From Avoscillospira sp045579045 (lineage in GTDB: Bacteria > Bacillota > Clostridia > Oscillospirales > Oscillospiraceae), in contig JAZNLL010000112.1 of NCBI GenBank assembly GCA_045579045.1, forward strand, positions 1 through 53,889: a DNA stretch of 53,889 bases, read 5' to 3'. Numbering within the stretch: position 1 is the first letter of the stretch; each line of letters begins with the position of its first letter. Position numbers and translations under genes: made by a program. The notes under the pieces are model-generated. The model was not told where the DNA came from. It saw only the letters and a program-made list of their open reading frames with translations, and searched no databases. This document shows positions 37,706-46,750 of the stretch, piece by piece.

Positions 37706-38902
37706 ATGAAAAAGATCGTTTGTTTACTGCTGGCTCTGGTCATGGCTTTTGCTATGGTCGCTTGCGGCGCAGAAAATGCTCCCGCTGAAGAAGCTGCCGC
37801 TGCTTATAAGCTGGGCGGTGTTGGCCCCCTGACCGGCGGCGCTGCTATCTACGGTAATGCTGCAAAGAACGGCGCTGAGATCGCTGTTGCTGAGATCAAT
37901 GCTCTGGGTGGCGACATTCAGTTCGAACTGAAGTACGAAGACGACGCTCACGATGCTGAGAAGTCCGTCAACGCTTACAACACCCTGAAGGACTGGGGCA
38001 TGCAGATTTTCCTGGGCTCCGTTACTTCCGCTCCCGGCGTTGCTACCTCCGTGGAAGCCAATGCTGACGGCATGTTCTACCTGACTCCCTCCGCCTCCTC
38101 CACCGATGTTCTGGGCGGCGTTGAGAACCCCCTGACCGGCACTGTTGATATTGCCCGTAAGAACAATGTCTTCCAGCTGTGCTTCATGGACCCCAACCAG
38201 GGCTCCGCATCCGCTCAGTACATTGCTGACAAGGCTCTGGGCGAAAGCATCGCTGTCATCTACAAGAATGACGATGTTTACTCCACCGGTATCTACAACT
38301 CCTTCGCTGCCAAGGCTGAAGAGCTGGGTCTGAACGTTGTTTCCGTCACCACCTTCACCACCGACAGCCAGACCGACTTCTCCGTCCAGATTGCTGACGC
38401 AAAGGACAACGGCGCTGATCTGGTCTTCCTGCCCATGTACTACGATGCAGCTTCTCTGATCCTGACCCAGGCCAATGCCATCGGCTATGCTCCCACCTTC
38501 TTCGGTGTTGACGGCATGGACGGCATCCTGACTGTGGAAGGCTTCGACACCTCCCTGGCTGAAGGCGTCATCCTGCTGACCCCCTTCTCCGCTGACGCTC
38601 AGGACGAGGCTACCGTGAACTTCGTTACCAAGTATCAGGAAGCTTACGGCGAAATCCCCAACCAGTTCGCTGCTGACGCTTATGACTGCGTCTACGCTAT
38701 CTACGAAGCTCTGACTGCTTCCGAAGCTACCACCGCTATGACCGCTGCTGAAATCGGCGAGATCCTGATCGCTTCCTTCGCAGGCGACTTCACCTTCGAT
38801 GGTCTGACCGGCGCTGGCATGGAGTGGGACGAGACCGGTGCTGTCTCCAAGAGCCCCAAGGGCATGGTCATCGAGAACGGCGTCTACGTCGGTCTGGACT
38901 AA
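37706..38902 (+). CDS. livJ: Branched-chain amino-acid ABC transporter, substrate-binding lipoprotein
   Basis: A 398-residue lipoprotein. The signal peptide ends in AMVACGAEN with the lipobox cysteine at residue 21, which anchors it to the outer face of the membrane. The mature part is a type I periplasmic-binding fold of the LivJ/Leu-Ile-Val family (KLGGVGPLTGGAAIYGNAAKNGAEIAV..., AVAEINALGG, GSVTSAPGVATS, then YKNDDVYSTGIYNSF). Codon use is strongly biased and the gene is separated from livH by large hairpins, both signs of high expression. It is the first of five genes, behind an attenuator-type leader. Confidence 0.93.
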   Translation: MKKIVCLLLALVMAFAMVACGAENAPAEEAAAAYKLGGVGPLTGGAAIYGNAAKNGAEIAVAEINALGGDIQFELKYEDDAHDAEKSVNAYNTLKDWGMQIFLGSVTSAPGVATSVEANADGMFYLTPSASSTDVLGGVENPLTGTVDIARKNNVFQLCFMDPNQGSASAQYIADKALGESIAVIYKNDDVYSTGIYNSFAAKAEELGLNVVSVTTFTTDSQTDFSVQIADAKDNGADLVFLPMYYDAASLILTQANAIGYAPTFFGVDGMDGILTVEGFDTSLAEGVILLTPFSADAQDEATVNFVTKYQEAYGEIPNQFAADAYDCVYAIYEALTASEATTAMTAAEIGEILIASFAGDFTFDGLTGAGMEWDETGAVSKSPKGMVIENGVYVGLD

Positions 38903-38936
38903 TTCCCAACTGTTTTAAAGAAAAAGTAATCTCCCG

Positions 38937-39056
38937 CGGGAGGACTGCAAGATTTTGCAGTCCTCCCGTCGAGTGCGTTTTTTATCAACCCATTTTAAGT
39001 GGGCCGTGGATCGGTAACGATCCACTATTGACGGCATGGTTGCCGATCCAAGGCCC
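38937..39056 (+). promoter_or_regulatory. Intercistronic hairpins between livJ and livH with two alternative pairings
   Basis: A perfect 14-bp stem with a GATT loop (38937-38950 with 38955-38968), followed after a short gap by a T run at about 38979. Then GTGGATCG/CGATCCAC (39006-39013 with 39018-39025) competes with GGATCGG/CCGATCC (39008-39014 with 39043-39049). An outer GGGCC/GGCCC pair (39001-39005 with 39052-39056) fits the second form. Likely roles are partial termination or protection of livJ mRNA. Confidence 0.6.
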
Positions 39057-39082
39057 ATTTCTGTGTGAAAAGGTGTGAAATT

Positions 39083-39973
39083 ATGACTTTTCTGAACCAT
39101 CTGATCAACGGCATCAGCTTGGGCAGTGTCTATGCCATCATCGCTCTTGGCTATACCATGGTTTACGGTATCGCCAAAATGCTGAACTTCGCCCACGGCG
39201 ATGTCATCATGGTCGGCGCATACGTCTGCTTCTTCGCAGTTGCATCCTTCGGTCTCAACCCCATTCTGGGTATCTTGCTGGCCATGCTGGTCTGTACCGT
39301 TCTGGGTATGACCATCGAGCGTCTGGCTTATAAGCCTCTGCGCCAGGCTCCTTCTCTGGCAGTTCTGATTACCGCCATCGGCATGAGCTATCTGCTGCAG
39401 AATGGCGCACAGCTTCTGTGGACTGCCAACAACAAGATGTTCCCCAACTTCATGAACTTTGGCGGCAAGCCTGGCTTCTCCCTGTTTGGCGGCGAGCTGA
39501 ACATCTCCTTCACCACTCTTGTCACCGTCGGTGCCTGCGTTGTCATTATGATCGCGCTGACGCTGTTTACGGGTAAGACCAAGATCGGCAAGGCCATGCG
39601 TGCCTGCTCCGAGGATAAGGGTGCTGCCCAGCTCATGGGCATCAATGTCAATACCACCATTTCCGTGACCTTTGCCATTGGTTCTGCACTGGCTGCCATT
39701 GCCGGTGTGCTGCTGTGCTCTGCCTATCCCATTCTGGTTCCCACTACCGGTTCCATGCCCGGCATCAAGGCCTTCACCGCTGCGGTTTTCGGCGGTATCG
39801 GCTCCATTCCCGGCGCTCTGGTGGGCGGCGTCCTGCTGGGTATCATCGAGATTTTTGCCAAGGCTTATATCTCGACGCAGCTGTCTGATGCCATCGTGTT
39901 CGCCGTTCTGATCGTCGTGCTGCTCATTAAGCCTACGGGCCTGCTGGGCAAGCAGATCCGTGAGAAAGTGTGA
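39083..39973 (+). CDS. livH: Branched-chain amino-acid ABC transporter permease LivH
   Basis: A 296-residue inner-membrane permease of the LivH type with about eight helices. Family elements are GSVYAIIALGYTMVYGI and NFAHGDVIMVGAY near the N-terminus, the coupling region MGINVNTTI (about residue 190) and GIKAFTAAVFGGIGSIPGALVGG (about 230-252). It pairs with LivM. The ATG at 39083 has AAAGGTG upstream; an in-frame GTG six codons earlier lacks a ribosome site. Confidence 0.93.
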   Translation: MTFLNHLINGISLGSVYAIIALGYTMVYGIAKMLNFAHGDVIMVGAYVCFFAVASFGLNPILGILLAMLVCTVLGMTIERLAYKPLRQAPSLAVLITAIGMSYLLQNGAQLLWTANNKMFPNFMNFGGKPGFSLFGGELNISFTTLVTVGACVVIMIALTLFTGKTKIGKAMRACSEDKGAAQLMGINVNTTISVTFAIGSALAAIAGVLLCSAYPILVPTTGSMPGIKAFTAAVFGGIGSIPGALVGGVLLGIIEIFAKAYISTQLSDAIVFAVLIVVLLIKPTGLLGKQIREKV

Positions 39974-39983
39974 GGTGGCGAAG

Positions 39984-41045
39984 ATGAAAACTCTGAAAAT
40001 CAACAAAACCTCCCGTACCAATTTCCTGACCTACGCACTGGTCATCATCGCTTTTGTGGTGCTGCAGACCATGGCCAACGGCGGTATGCTTTCTTCCGCC
40101 CTGAAGGGTCAGCTGGTTCCCATCTGTGCCTATGTGGTCATGGCCCTTGCATTGAACCTGACTGTCGGTATTCTCGGTGAACTGAGCCTTGGTCATGCCG
40201 GCTTCATGAGTGTCGGTGCCTTCGCCGGTGCTGTTGCCGCTTCTGCTCTGCAGAATGCCATCCCCATGGGCGGTCTGCGTCTGGCAGTTGCCATGGTCAT
40301 CGGAGCCATCTTTGCCGGTATCGCCGGTGTGCTGATCGGTGTGCCTGTCCTCCGCCTCAACGGCGACTATCTGGCCATCGTCACGCTGGCTTTCGGTGAG
40401 ATCATCAAGTCTCTGGTCAACAACCTGTACATCGGTATTGATGAGCGCGGTCTCCATTCCAGCTTCATCAACAATACCATTTCTCTGGAAAAGGGCGGAC
40501 GGATGATCCTCAGCGGTCCCATGGGTGTGCCCGGTATCACTAAGATCTCCTCTTTTGTTGCCGGTTTTATTCTTATCATGATCGCGCTGGTGATTATCTT
40601 CCATCTGGTCAACAGCCGTACAGGCCGAGCCATCATGGCACTTCGCGATAACCGCATCGCTGCCGAAAGTGTCGGCATCAATGTGACCCAGTACAAGCTG
40701 ACGGCTTTCGTCATCTCCGCTGCTCTGGCCGGTGCAGCAGGCACCCTGTTCGCCATGGGTCAGAACACCATCATCGCTTCCAAGTTCGACTTCAACACCT
40801 CTATTTTGATTCTGGTGTTTGTGGTTCTGGGCGGCCAGGGTCGTATGTGGGGCTCCATCATTGCAGCCGCTGCTCTGACGGTGCTGCCGGAACTGCTCCG
40901 TGAATTTGCTGACTACCGTATGCTGGTCTATGCCATCGTGCTGATTCTGGTCATGCTGGCAACCAACAATCCCACCCTCAAGGGTTTCTTCTCCAGTGTG
41001 TTCAGCAAGAAGGAGAAGGCTGAGAAAGGAGGCACCGCTCAATGA
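39984..41045 (+). CDS. livM: Branched-chain amino-acid ABC transporter permease LivM
   Basis: A 353-residue permease of the LivM type. It contains ALALNLTVGILGELSLGHAGFMSVGAF (about residues 54-80), the LNGDYLAIVTLAFGEI segment (about 125-140), the coupling helix IAAESVGINVTQYKLTAFVISAAL (about 225) and LGGQGRMWGSIIAAA (about 284). The ATG at 39984 follows GAGGTG by seven bases, ten bases after the livH stop. Its stop overlaps the livG start. Confidence 0.93.
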   Translation: MKTLKINKTSRTNFLTYALVIIAFVVLQTMANGGMLSSALKGQLVPICAYVVMALALNLTVGILGELSLGHAGFMSVGAFAGAVAASALQNAIPMGGLRLAVAMVIGAIFAGIAGVLIGVPVLRLNGDYLAIVTLAFGEIIKSLVNNLYIGIDERGLHSSFINNTISLEKGGRMILSGPMGVPGITKISSFVAGFILIMIALVIIFHLVNSRTGRAIMALRDNRIAAESVGINVTQYKLTAFVISAALAGAAGTLFAMGQNTIIASKFDFNTSILILVFVVLGGQGRMWGSIIAAAALTVLPELLREFADYRMLVYAIVLILVMLATNNPTLKGFFSSVFSKKEKAEKGGTAQ

Positions 41046-41896
41046 GTAATGCTATCAAGCGTGAACCCACCAAGCTGGTGCCGGTTCCTTCCACCAATAA
41101 GATTCCCGAACGTGATATCGGCAAGCATCCCATTCTGGAATGCCGTCATCTGGGTATCGACTTTGGCGGTCTGACTGCCGTCAACGAGTTTGATATGGCC
41201 ATCGGCCGCACAGAGATCGCAGGTCTCATCGGCCCCAACGGTGCCGGTAAGACCACCGTCTTTAACCTTTTGACCAAGGTCTATCAGCCCACTCGCGGTA
41301 CCATCCTGCTGGACGGTATGGATACCCATACCATGAACACGGCGCAGGTCAATAAGGCCGGTATCGCCCGTACCTTCCAGAACATCCGTCTGTTCAATAA
41401 CCTGTCTGTTGAGGACAACGTCAAGCTGGGTCTGCACAATCATATCAAGTACACCATGGCTGATGGCATCTTCCGACTCCCCAAGTATTGGAAAGAAGAG
41501 AAGAAAGCCCACGAAAAGGCTATGGAACTGCTGTCCATCTTCCATATGGAAGATCTGGCAGACCACAAGGCAGGTTCTCTTCCTTACGGTGCCCAGCGCC
41601 GTCTGGAGATCATCCGTGCTCTGGCTACCGACCCCAAGCTGCTGCTTCTGGACGAGCCTGCCGCCGGTATGAACCCCTCTGAGACTGCCGAACTGATGGA
41701 AAATATCGTCAAGATTCGAGATATGTTCCAGATCGCCGTCCTGCTCATCGAGCATGATATGAGTCTGGTTATGGGTATCTGCGAAGGCATCGCCGTTCTG
41801 AACTTCGGTCAGATCATTGCCAAGGGCACTGCCGAAGAGATTCAGAACAACCCCGAAGTCATCAAGGCATACTTAGGCAGCGGAAAGGAGGGCTAA
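41042..41896 (+). CDS. livG: Branched-chain amino-acid ABC transporter ATPase LivG
   Basis: A 284-residue ABC ATPase. After an N-terminal extension of about 30 residues it has Walker A GPNGAGKTT (about 66-74), a Q-loop NIRLF, the signature LPYGAQRRLEI (about 180, YGAQ in place of SGGQ, typical for LivG), Walker B LLLLDEPAAGMNP (about 200) and the switch His in IEHDMSLV. The start overlaps the livM stop (ATGA at 41042-41045), so they are translationally coupled. Confidence 0.93.
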   Translation: MSNAIKREPTKLVPVPSTNKIPERDIGKHPILECRHLGIDFGGLTAVNEFDMAIGRTEIAGLIGPNGAGKTTVFNLLTKVYQPTRGTILLDGMDTHTMNTAQVNKAGIARTFQNIRLFNNLSVEDNVKLGLHNHIKYTMADGIFRLPKYWKEEKKAHEKAMELLSIFHMEDLADHKAGSLPYGAQRRLEIIRALATDPKLLLLDEPAAGMNPSETAELMENIVKIRDMFQIAVLLIEHDMSLVMGICEGIAVLNFGQIIAKGTAEEIQNNPEVIKAYLGSGKEG

Positions 41897-41899
41897 GCC

Positions 41900-42610
41900 G
41901 TGGGAACCATTCTGAATGTTGAAAACCTGAACGTCTACTACGGCGCCATCCATGCCGTCAAGGACATCTCCTTCCATGTGGATGAGGGCGAGATCGTCAC
42001 CCTGATCGGTGCCAACGGTGCCGGTAAGACCACCACCCTGCAGACCGTTTCCGGCTTGCTCCATGCCCGTACCGGCTCCATCACCTTTGACGGTCACAAT
42101 CTTGCCGGTATTCCTGCTCATAAGCTGGTCAGTCGCGGTCTGGCTCAGGTTCCCGAAGGCCGCCGTGTCTTCCTGCAGATGAGCGTGGAAGAAAATCTGG
42201 AAATGGGTGCTTATGTCCGTCCCAACAGCGAAGTGGACGACAGCATCGCCATGGTCTATGAGCAGTTCCCCCGTCTGAAGGAACGCCGCAAGCAGGTCGC
42301 AGGCACTCTCTCCGGCGGTGAGCAGCAGATGCTGGCCATGGGCCGTGCCCTCATGTCCAAGCCCAAGCTGCTGATGCTGGATGAGCCCTCCATGGGTTTG
42401 GCTCCCATTCTGGTGGAGCAGATCTTTGAAATCATCCAGAACCTCCACAAGAATGGCACCACCATTCTGCTGGTGGAGCAGAACGCACAGATGGCTCTGT
42501 CCGTAGCCGACCGCGGTTACGTTCTGGAGACCGGCCGTATCGTCAATACCGGCCGCGGTGTGGATCTGCTGGAGGACGAAAGCGTTAAGAAAGCCTATCT
42601 GGGCGGTTAA
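41900..42610 (+). CDS. livF: Branched-chain amino-acid ABC transporter ATPase LivF
   Basis: A 236-residue ABC ATPase of the LivF type with Walker A GANGAGKTT (about 37-45), LAQVPEGRRVFLQMSVEENLEMG (about 82-104), signature LSGGEQQMLAMGRALM (about 136), Walker B LMLDEPSMGLAP and the switch region VEQNAQMA. The start is a GTG (41900-41902), with GGAGG nine bases upstream, three bases after the livG stop. It is the last gene of the operon; terminator at 42620-42657. Confidence 0.93.
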   Translation: MGTILNVENLNVYYGAIHAVKDISFHVDEGEIVTLIGANGAGKTTTLQTVSGLLHARTGSITFDGHNLAGIPAHKLVSRGLAQVPEGRRVFLQMSVEENLEMGAYVRPNSEVDDSIAMVYEQFPRLKERRKQVAGTLSGGEQQMLAMGRALMSKPKLLMLDEPSMGLAPILVEQIFEIIQNLHKNGTTILLVEQNAQMALSVADRGYVLETGRIVNTGRGVDLLEDESVKKAYLGG

Positions 42611-42619
42611 ACTTATAGC

Positions 42620-42657
42620 AAAAATGCAGAAGCGAGATTGCTCGCTTCTGCATTTTT
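42620..42657. terminator. Terminator of the liv operon, shared with the convergent transporter gene
   Basis: A perfect 17-bp stem (42620-42636 with 42641-42657), loop ATTG, T run on the plus side and A run on the other. The convergent minus-strand gene stops at 42657. Confidence 0.9.
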
Positions 42658-43502
42658 TATAGATTGATCAGATACAGCCCCAATAATCCGACAGCCATTC
42701 CAATTCCTTTTTTCGGTGTGATATGTTCATGGAAACGCAAGGCGGAAAGCAGAGTCACCAACAGGATGCTGCTGCCGTTGTATAAAGGAAACAGGATCAC
42801 CGAGGGGAAACTGGATGCCAGATGTGTCATGACCAGACTGATGATACACAGAGAGACCGCAGAGCCAAGGGCGGAAAAAACCATCTTTTTGGAAACCATG
42901 TGGAGAGCGGTGCTTTTTCCTGCGAATATACCAAGCAGCAAAAAGGCGAAAAGGAAGGAATAAAAATTATAGGCATCTACACCGGAATCCGGATGATACA
43001 TTCCCATGACCTTTTGCAGAACCATCACACCGCCGCTGGTGAAAAGGACGGCGACACCAAAGAAAATTCCTTTCCTGTTGGTGCGGTGCTCCACCTTCTT
43101 GCTGTCTTTTAGAAGAAAAATGGATGCCACAACCAGAAGGATTCCCACCAAAGACAGCAGGGACAGGGTCTCTCCCCACAAAAAGTGCCCGACAATGCAA
43201 GGCAGGAGCATACCTGCAGCATGACAAAGTGTCATAAACGCAATAGAGGTCTGTTCATAACCAGAAAGAATCAGCATTTTGCTTAAGGCATACAGGAAGC
43301 CGCAGAGTATACCGCAAAGGATGACGATCCCATGTGTTCTGGATGGATCCAGACAGAACAGGGGGAAAAGCAGAAGAGAACCGATCAAAAACTTGAGAAG
43401 ATTATAAGCAGCGTGAATCCCTGTGCTGTTTTTTACGGAGATGCTTTTATCGCAAAAAGAGTTTAGGATGTACAGTGGGATGCAGAGAATGATATACAGC
43501 AT
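42657..43502 (-). CDS. EamA/DMT-type transporter of the GH10 cassette
   Basis: A 281-residue protein with ten hydrophobic segments arranged in two EamA-like halves (first ending HFLWGETLSLLSLVGILLVVASIFLL, second ending FHEHITPKKGIGMAVGLLGLYLINL). It belongs to the drug/metabolite transporter superfamily. The ATG at 43502 follows GAGG by seven bases; a TTG two codons earlier is less likely. It begins two bases after the stop of the GH10 gene, so it is in the same operon and may carry a sugar or glycoside; this is inference. Confidence 0.75.
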   Translation of the reverse strand: MLYIILCIPLYILNSFCDKSISVKNSTGIHAAYNLLKFLIGSLLLFPLFCLDPSRTHGIVILCGILCGFLYALSKMLILSGYEQTSIAFMTLCHAAGMLLPCIVGHFLWGETLSLLSLVGILLVVASIFLLKDSKKVEHRTNRKGIFFGVAVLFTSGGVMVLQKVMGMYHPDSGVDAYNFYSFLFAFLLLGIFAGKSTALHMVSKKMVFSALGSAVSLCIISLVMTHLASSFPSVILFPLYNGSSILLVTLLSALRFHEHITPKKGIGMAVGLLGLYLINL

Positions 43503-43504
43503 AT

Positions 43505-44857
43505 TCAAACCTCAAGCTCCAGTAGATTGGAAGCTTTGGAAGAAAAAGTGAGTGCTTCCTCCTGCATACCATGGGCAGTATCGATCTGTACGCGGTAGCG
43601 GCCATAGAAACCCTTGAAGGATACCTGACCGAGGGAATCGGTGACCAGTTGCGCTTCTGTGTGCCATTTGTTCTTAATGAGATCCCGAATAACTTCATAT
43701 GCCGGCTTTGGTGTCAGATCAAAGCGGAGCAGACCGCCATAGTAGTAGTTTTCGCCCAGCGTCATATCGCCCAGAGATGCCTTGATTTTTTCGGGGCTGG
43801 GATCCCAGAGGTGGGCATAGCCATCGACCAGATTCCAGTAGATGATCTGTTCCACATTGGGATGGGAAAACCAGATGGCATATAAGGTTTCAAGAATCTT
43901 TGCCTGAATAATCTCATCTTCCGGTGCATTGGAGTAGGCAGGGATAGTCACTTCCGTAATTTGCAGAGGCAGGCCAAAACGGGAATAGAGATCCATGTGC
44001 GCATACAGCTTTTGGGGATCATAGAAGGTACGGGTGTGTTCATATTCACCTTCTGCGCGGCAGAACATGTGGAACTGCATACCGATGGCATCGATTCTCG
44101 CACCCTTCAACCGGTTGGCCTCGATGTAGGCATAGTATTTATCTGTTGTCCGGCATCGGTCACCCCAGGGAAGTCCGGTGTGTTCATTGATCACCAGCTG
44201 ATTGGCAGGGAAATAGGTTTCCGCAGTCTTGAAACACCATTCCACATAATCAGCATCTTCGTAAAAAGCGGTGTTGCCTTGCGCCCATTCCATTTCATTG
44301 GTCACTTCAATGGTTGGAATGAGATCCTTATACCGAAGGGCGATCTGCTCATATCTGCGCGTAAGGGCAGATTTGATTTCCGGAACGGAAGCGTTCCGCA
44401 GCCATTTTGGGAAAAAATGTTCGTAAGCCAGCGCATGTTCTCTGGGTTCGATTCCATGCTTTTTGCAGAACTCCATGCAAAGATCGATGGGCGGTCTGCG
44501 ATACAGTTTTGGACTGTCCTTGGCATAACGAAGCTGCCCGGGCTCTGGCTCTGTGGCATCCCAATAGAACGGCAGGGTTGCCATATTGAAGGTATCGGCA
44601 AAGACTTTTTTATAAGTTTCGTTTTTTTCCTCAGTTTCCAATTCATCCAGCATAAAAAGATTGGCACCGAATTTAAACTCATGGTCAGTTTGTGTGATCT
44701 TGATCTTGGCGTTTTTGACCGGCTGACCCTGACTGTCCTTTACAGTAATGACAGCGCGGCCTTTTCGGTACGTCTCGATTCCGTGTTGGATTCTTTCTTC
44801 CATAAAGTCCTTTTGTGCTTCAAATAATTCCAGAACATTGGCTCTTTCGACAGACAT
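43505..44857 (-). CDS. Glycoside hydrolase family 10 (xylanase-like), cytoplasmic
   Basis: A 450-residue GH10-type enzyme. A small N-terminal beta domain (VITVKDSQGQPVKNAKIKI, about residues 36-54) precedes the barrel. The catalytic pair is in IEVTNEMEW (acid/base Glu, about 182) and LQITEVTIP (nucleophile Glu, about 300). The usual WDVVNE reads VTNEME, so it is a divergent member. There is no signal peptide, unlike secreted xylanases, so it probably acts on imported xylo-oligosaccharides or other glycosides. The ATG at 44857 follows AAGGAG. It is coupled to a DMT transporter and divergent from an AraC regulator. Confidence 0.8.
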   Translation of the reverse strand: MSVERANVLELFEAQKDFMEERIQHGIETYRKGRAVITVKDSQGQPVKNAKIKITQTDHEFKFGANLFMLDELETEEKNETYKKVFADTFNMATLPFYWDATEPEPGQLRYAKDSPKLYRRPPIDLCMEFCKKHGIEPREHALAYEHFFPKWLRNASVPEIKSALTRRYEQIALRYKDLIPTIEVTNEMEWAQGNTAFYEDADYVEWCFKTAETYFPANQLVINEHTGLPWGDRCRTTDKYYAYIEANRLKGARIDAIGMQFHMFCRAEGEYEHTRTFYDPQKLYAHMDLYSRFGLPLQITEVTIPAYSNAPEDEIIQAKILETLYAIWFSHPNVEQIIYWNLVDGYAHLWDPSPEKIKASLGDMTLGENYYYGGLLRFDLTPKPAYEVIRDLIKNKWHTEAQLVTDSLGQVSFKGFYGRYRVQIDTAHGMQEEALTFSSKASNLLELEV

Positions 44858-44935
44858 GGCGCTGCTCCTTTCTTTATCTGGTAAAAGCATACCACGCTGC
44901 TCGTGGGAATCCTACATGAAAAACGAGAAGAAAGG

Positions 44936-44965
44936 TTGATTTTTCGAAACAAATTAATTTATAAT
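44936..44965 (+). promoter_or_regulatory. Promoter of the AraC-family gene
   Basis: TTGATT (44936-44941), 18-bp spacer, TATAAT (44960-44965), upstream of the ATG at 44991. The 133-bp intergenic region also has to hold the divergent GH10 promoter. Confidence 0.6.
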
Positions 44966-44990
44966 AGGCAGATGATAGGAGGCATGTATT

Positions 44991-45752
44991 ATGTTTTTCG
45001 AGCAAGAAAATATTGTCTTTGAATTGCTGGATGTTTTGTATTTGGAGCAGACCTGCACAAAGATCCATAATACAGGCCGTAATTTTGAGGCCCTCTCATT
45101 TCGCATAGAGGCCGATACTATGCTCCAAACCTCACAACAGCAGCTCAGCTTGACGGATGATTCTATCGCCTATTTTCCGTCCAATGTCAGCTACACCAGA
45201 AGCTCTGCAAAAGATCGGCTGATCGTCATTCATTTCAAATCTTTCAATTATCGTTCTGACCGAATTGAATATATTTACCCGGAGGATGCGGCGAAATACA
45301 AGAATCTGTTCCGGCAGATACTGCTTGTATGGAAGCAAAAAGAAACTGCGTACAAAAACGAGTGTGCTGCTTTGTTCAGCAAGATTCTGGCGGAATTATA
45401 CAAAGATAATAAGCCCATGTACAAGAACCGAAAGATCTGGAAATCACTTGCGTATATGGAACGGAATTGTTTGCGCAAAGATTTCTCTCTGGCTGCAGCG
45501 GCGGCAGAATCGGCAGTCAGCGATACCTATTTCAGAAAACTGTTCAAAGCAGAATTTGGTCTATCGCCGAAGCACTATGTGATTGAGCGAAGAATCGAGT
45601 ATGCTAAGGCTTTGATTTTGAGCGGAGATCTTACCATAGAGGAAATCGCCGGTATGTGCGGCTATCATGATGTAAAACACTTTTCTGTGGAGTTCCGAAA
45701 AAACACAGGCACACCGCCCTCCCGTTATTGCTACAATTACAATAAGGATTGA
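44991..45752 (+). CDS. AraC-family transcriptional regulator
   Basis: A 253-residue regulator with an N-terminal beta-rich (cupin-like) sensing domain (about 1-100) and a C-terminal double helix-turn-helix (about 148-250; DFSLAAAAAESAVSDTYFRKLFKAEFG, then LTIEEIAGMCGYHDVKHFSVEFRKNTG). The ATG at 44991 has AGGAGG nine bases upstream. It is divergent from the GH10/transporter operon, which it most likely activates in response to a carbohydrate. An M14 peptidase gene follows 34 bases downstream. Confidence 0.85.
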   Translation: MFFEQENIVFELLDVLYLEQTCTKIHNTGRNFEALSFRIEADTMLQTSQQQLSLTDDSIAYFPSNVSYTRSSAKDRLIVIHFKSFNYRSDRIEYIYPEDAAKYKNLFRQILLVWKQKETAYKNECAALFSKILAELYKDNKPMYKNRKIWKSLAYMERNCLRKDFSLAAAAAESAVSDTYFRKLFKAEFGLSPKHYVIERRIEYAKALILSGDLTIEEIAGMCGYHDVKHFSVEFRKNTGTPPSRYCYNYNKD

Positions 45753-45786
45753 TCTGTTTGCATATACATCTCTGGGAGGGGTGTGT

Positions 45787-46680
45787 ATGGAGCGGAAGAT
45801 CGTCACTTGGGAAAGCCCTATGACTTCGGTTTTGCAGAAGCAATTTTCTGTGGAATTGCAGCAGCGGTATCCGTGGCTGGAGAGTGAAGTCCTCACATGG
45901 ACGAGCGGCGGCAGGGAAGTGGAAGCGGTCAAAGTGGGCTGCGGCCAACGAAAAGTCCTGCTGACAGCCGGTCATCATGCCAATGAAACCGTCACAAGTC
46001 TGCTCTTGTGGCGATTTTTGGAGGACTATTGCCGCGGCTTGCAGGAAGACGGCAGCCTCTGGGAGTTCTCCTGCCGCAGGCTGTTCCGCCGAAGTACCCT
46101 CTATGCCGTGCCGCTGGTCAATCCCGACGGATGCGATCTGGTGGCAGGTGCGGCCACAGAGGAGGAAAAAGAAAAAGCGAAAATCATGGCAGAGTCGCAA
46201 CCGCAGATTCCCTTCCCGAAGGGCTGGAAGGCCAATCTGCAGGGTGTGGATCTGAATCTCAATTATCCTGCCCGGTGGGAACTGGCACAGGCCATCAAAC
46301 CACGGCATCCCGGGCCAAGAGATTTTCCGGGAAGAAAGCCGCTCGACCAACCGGAAACCGTTGCGCTGGCGGAATATACCCGGCGAATTTGTCCCGATGT
46401 TGCGTCAGCATGGCATACCCAAGGCAGAGAAATCTATGCCGGTGGTGATGACAGACTGACATTACTCATGGCCCGTGCCTCCGGCTATGAATGGAAAGAA
46501 GTACCGCCGGAAAGCAACAACGGCGGTTTTCGGGACTGGTTTTTGCAGGGATTTCACCGCCCGGGCTTCACCGTCGAAGCAGGTTTCGGTGAAAACCCAT
46601 TGCCCTTATCCCAGCTGCCGGAAATCTATGAAGAAAACCTGCCAATTTTTGTGTTGCTGCTGGCGGGGATCGGAAACTAA
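45787..46680 (+). CDS. M14-family zinc carboxypeptidase (gamma-D-glutamyl-diaminopimelate peptidase-like)
   Basis: A 297-residue M14 metallopeptidase. The zinc ligands are in TAGHHANETVTS (HxxE, about residues 60-72) and SAWHTQG (about 210). The substrate-binding region is LVNPDGCDLV and GVDLNLNYPARW (about 155), and the catalytic Glu is in FTVEAGFGENP (about 262). The pattern matches bacterial peptidases such as YqgT and endopeptidase I that cleave gamma-D-Glu-meso-diaminopimelate in muropeptides. No signal peptide is seen, which suggests murein-peptide recycling in the cytosol. The ATG at 45787 follows GGGAGGGG. Confidence 0.8.
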   Translation: MERKIVTWESPMTSVLQKQFSVELQQRYPWLESEVLTWTSGGREVEAVKVGCGQRKVLLTAGHHANETVTSLLLWRFLEDYCRGLQEDGSLWEFSCRRLFRRSTLYAVPLVNPDGCDLVAGAATEEEKEKAKIMAESQPQIPFPKGWKANLQGVDLNLNYPARWELAQAIKPRHPGPRDFPGRKPLDQPETVALAEYTRRICPDVASAWHTQGREIYAGGDDRLTLLMARASGYEWKEVPPESNNGGFRDWFLQGFHRPGFTVEAGFGENPLPLSQLPEIYEENLPIFVLLLAGIGN

Positions 46681-46690
46681 AAAATTTTGG

Positions 46691-46719
46691 TTGTAGAAAG
46701 CGGGATTTTGTATTATCAT
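46691..46719 (+). promoter_or_regulatory. Promoter of the AI-2E-family gene
   Basis: TTGTAG (46691-46696), 17-bp spacer, TATCAT (46714-46719), just past the stop of the peptidase gene. Confidence 0.5.
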
Positions 46720-46750
46720 AGAGGAAAGTCCATGGAGAAAGGAAATGCCC

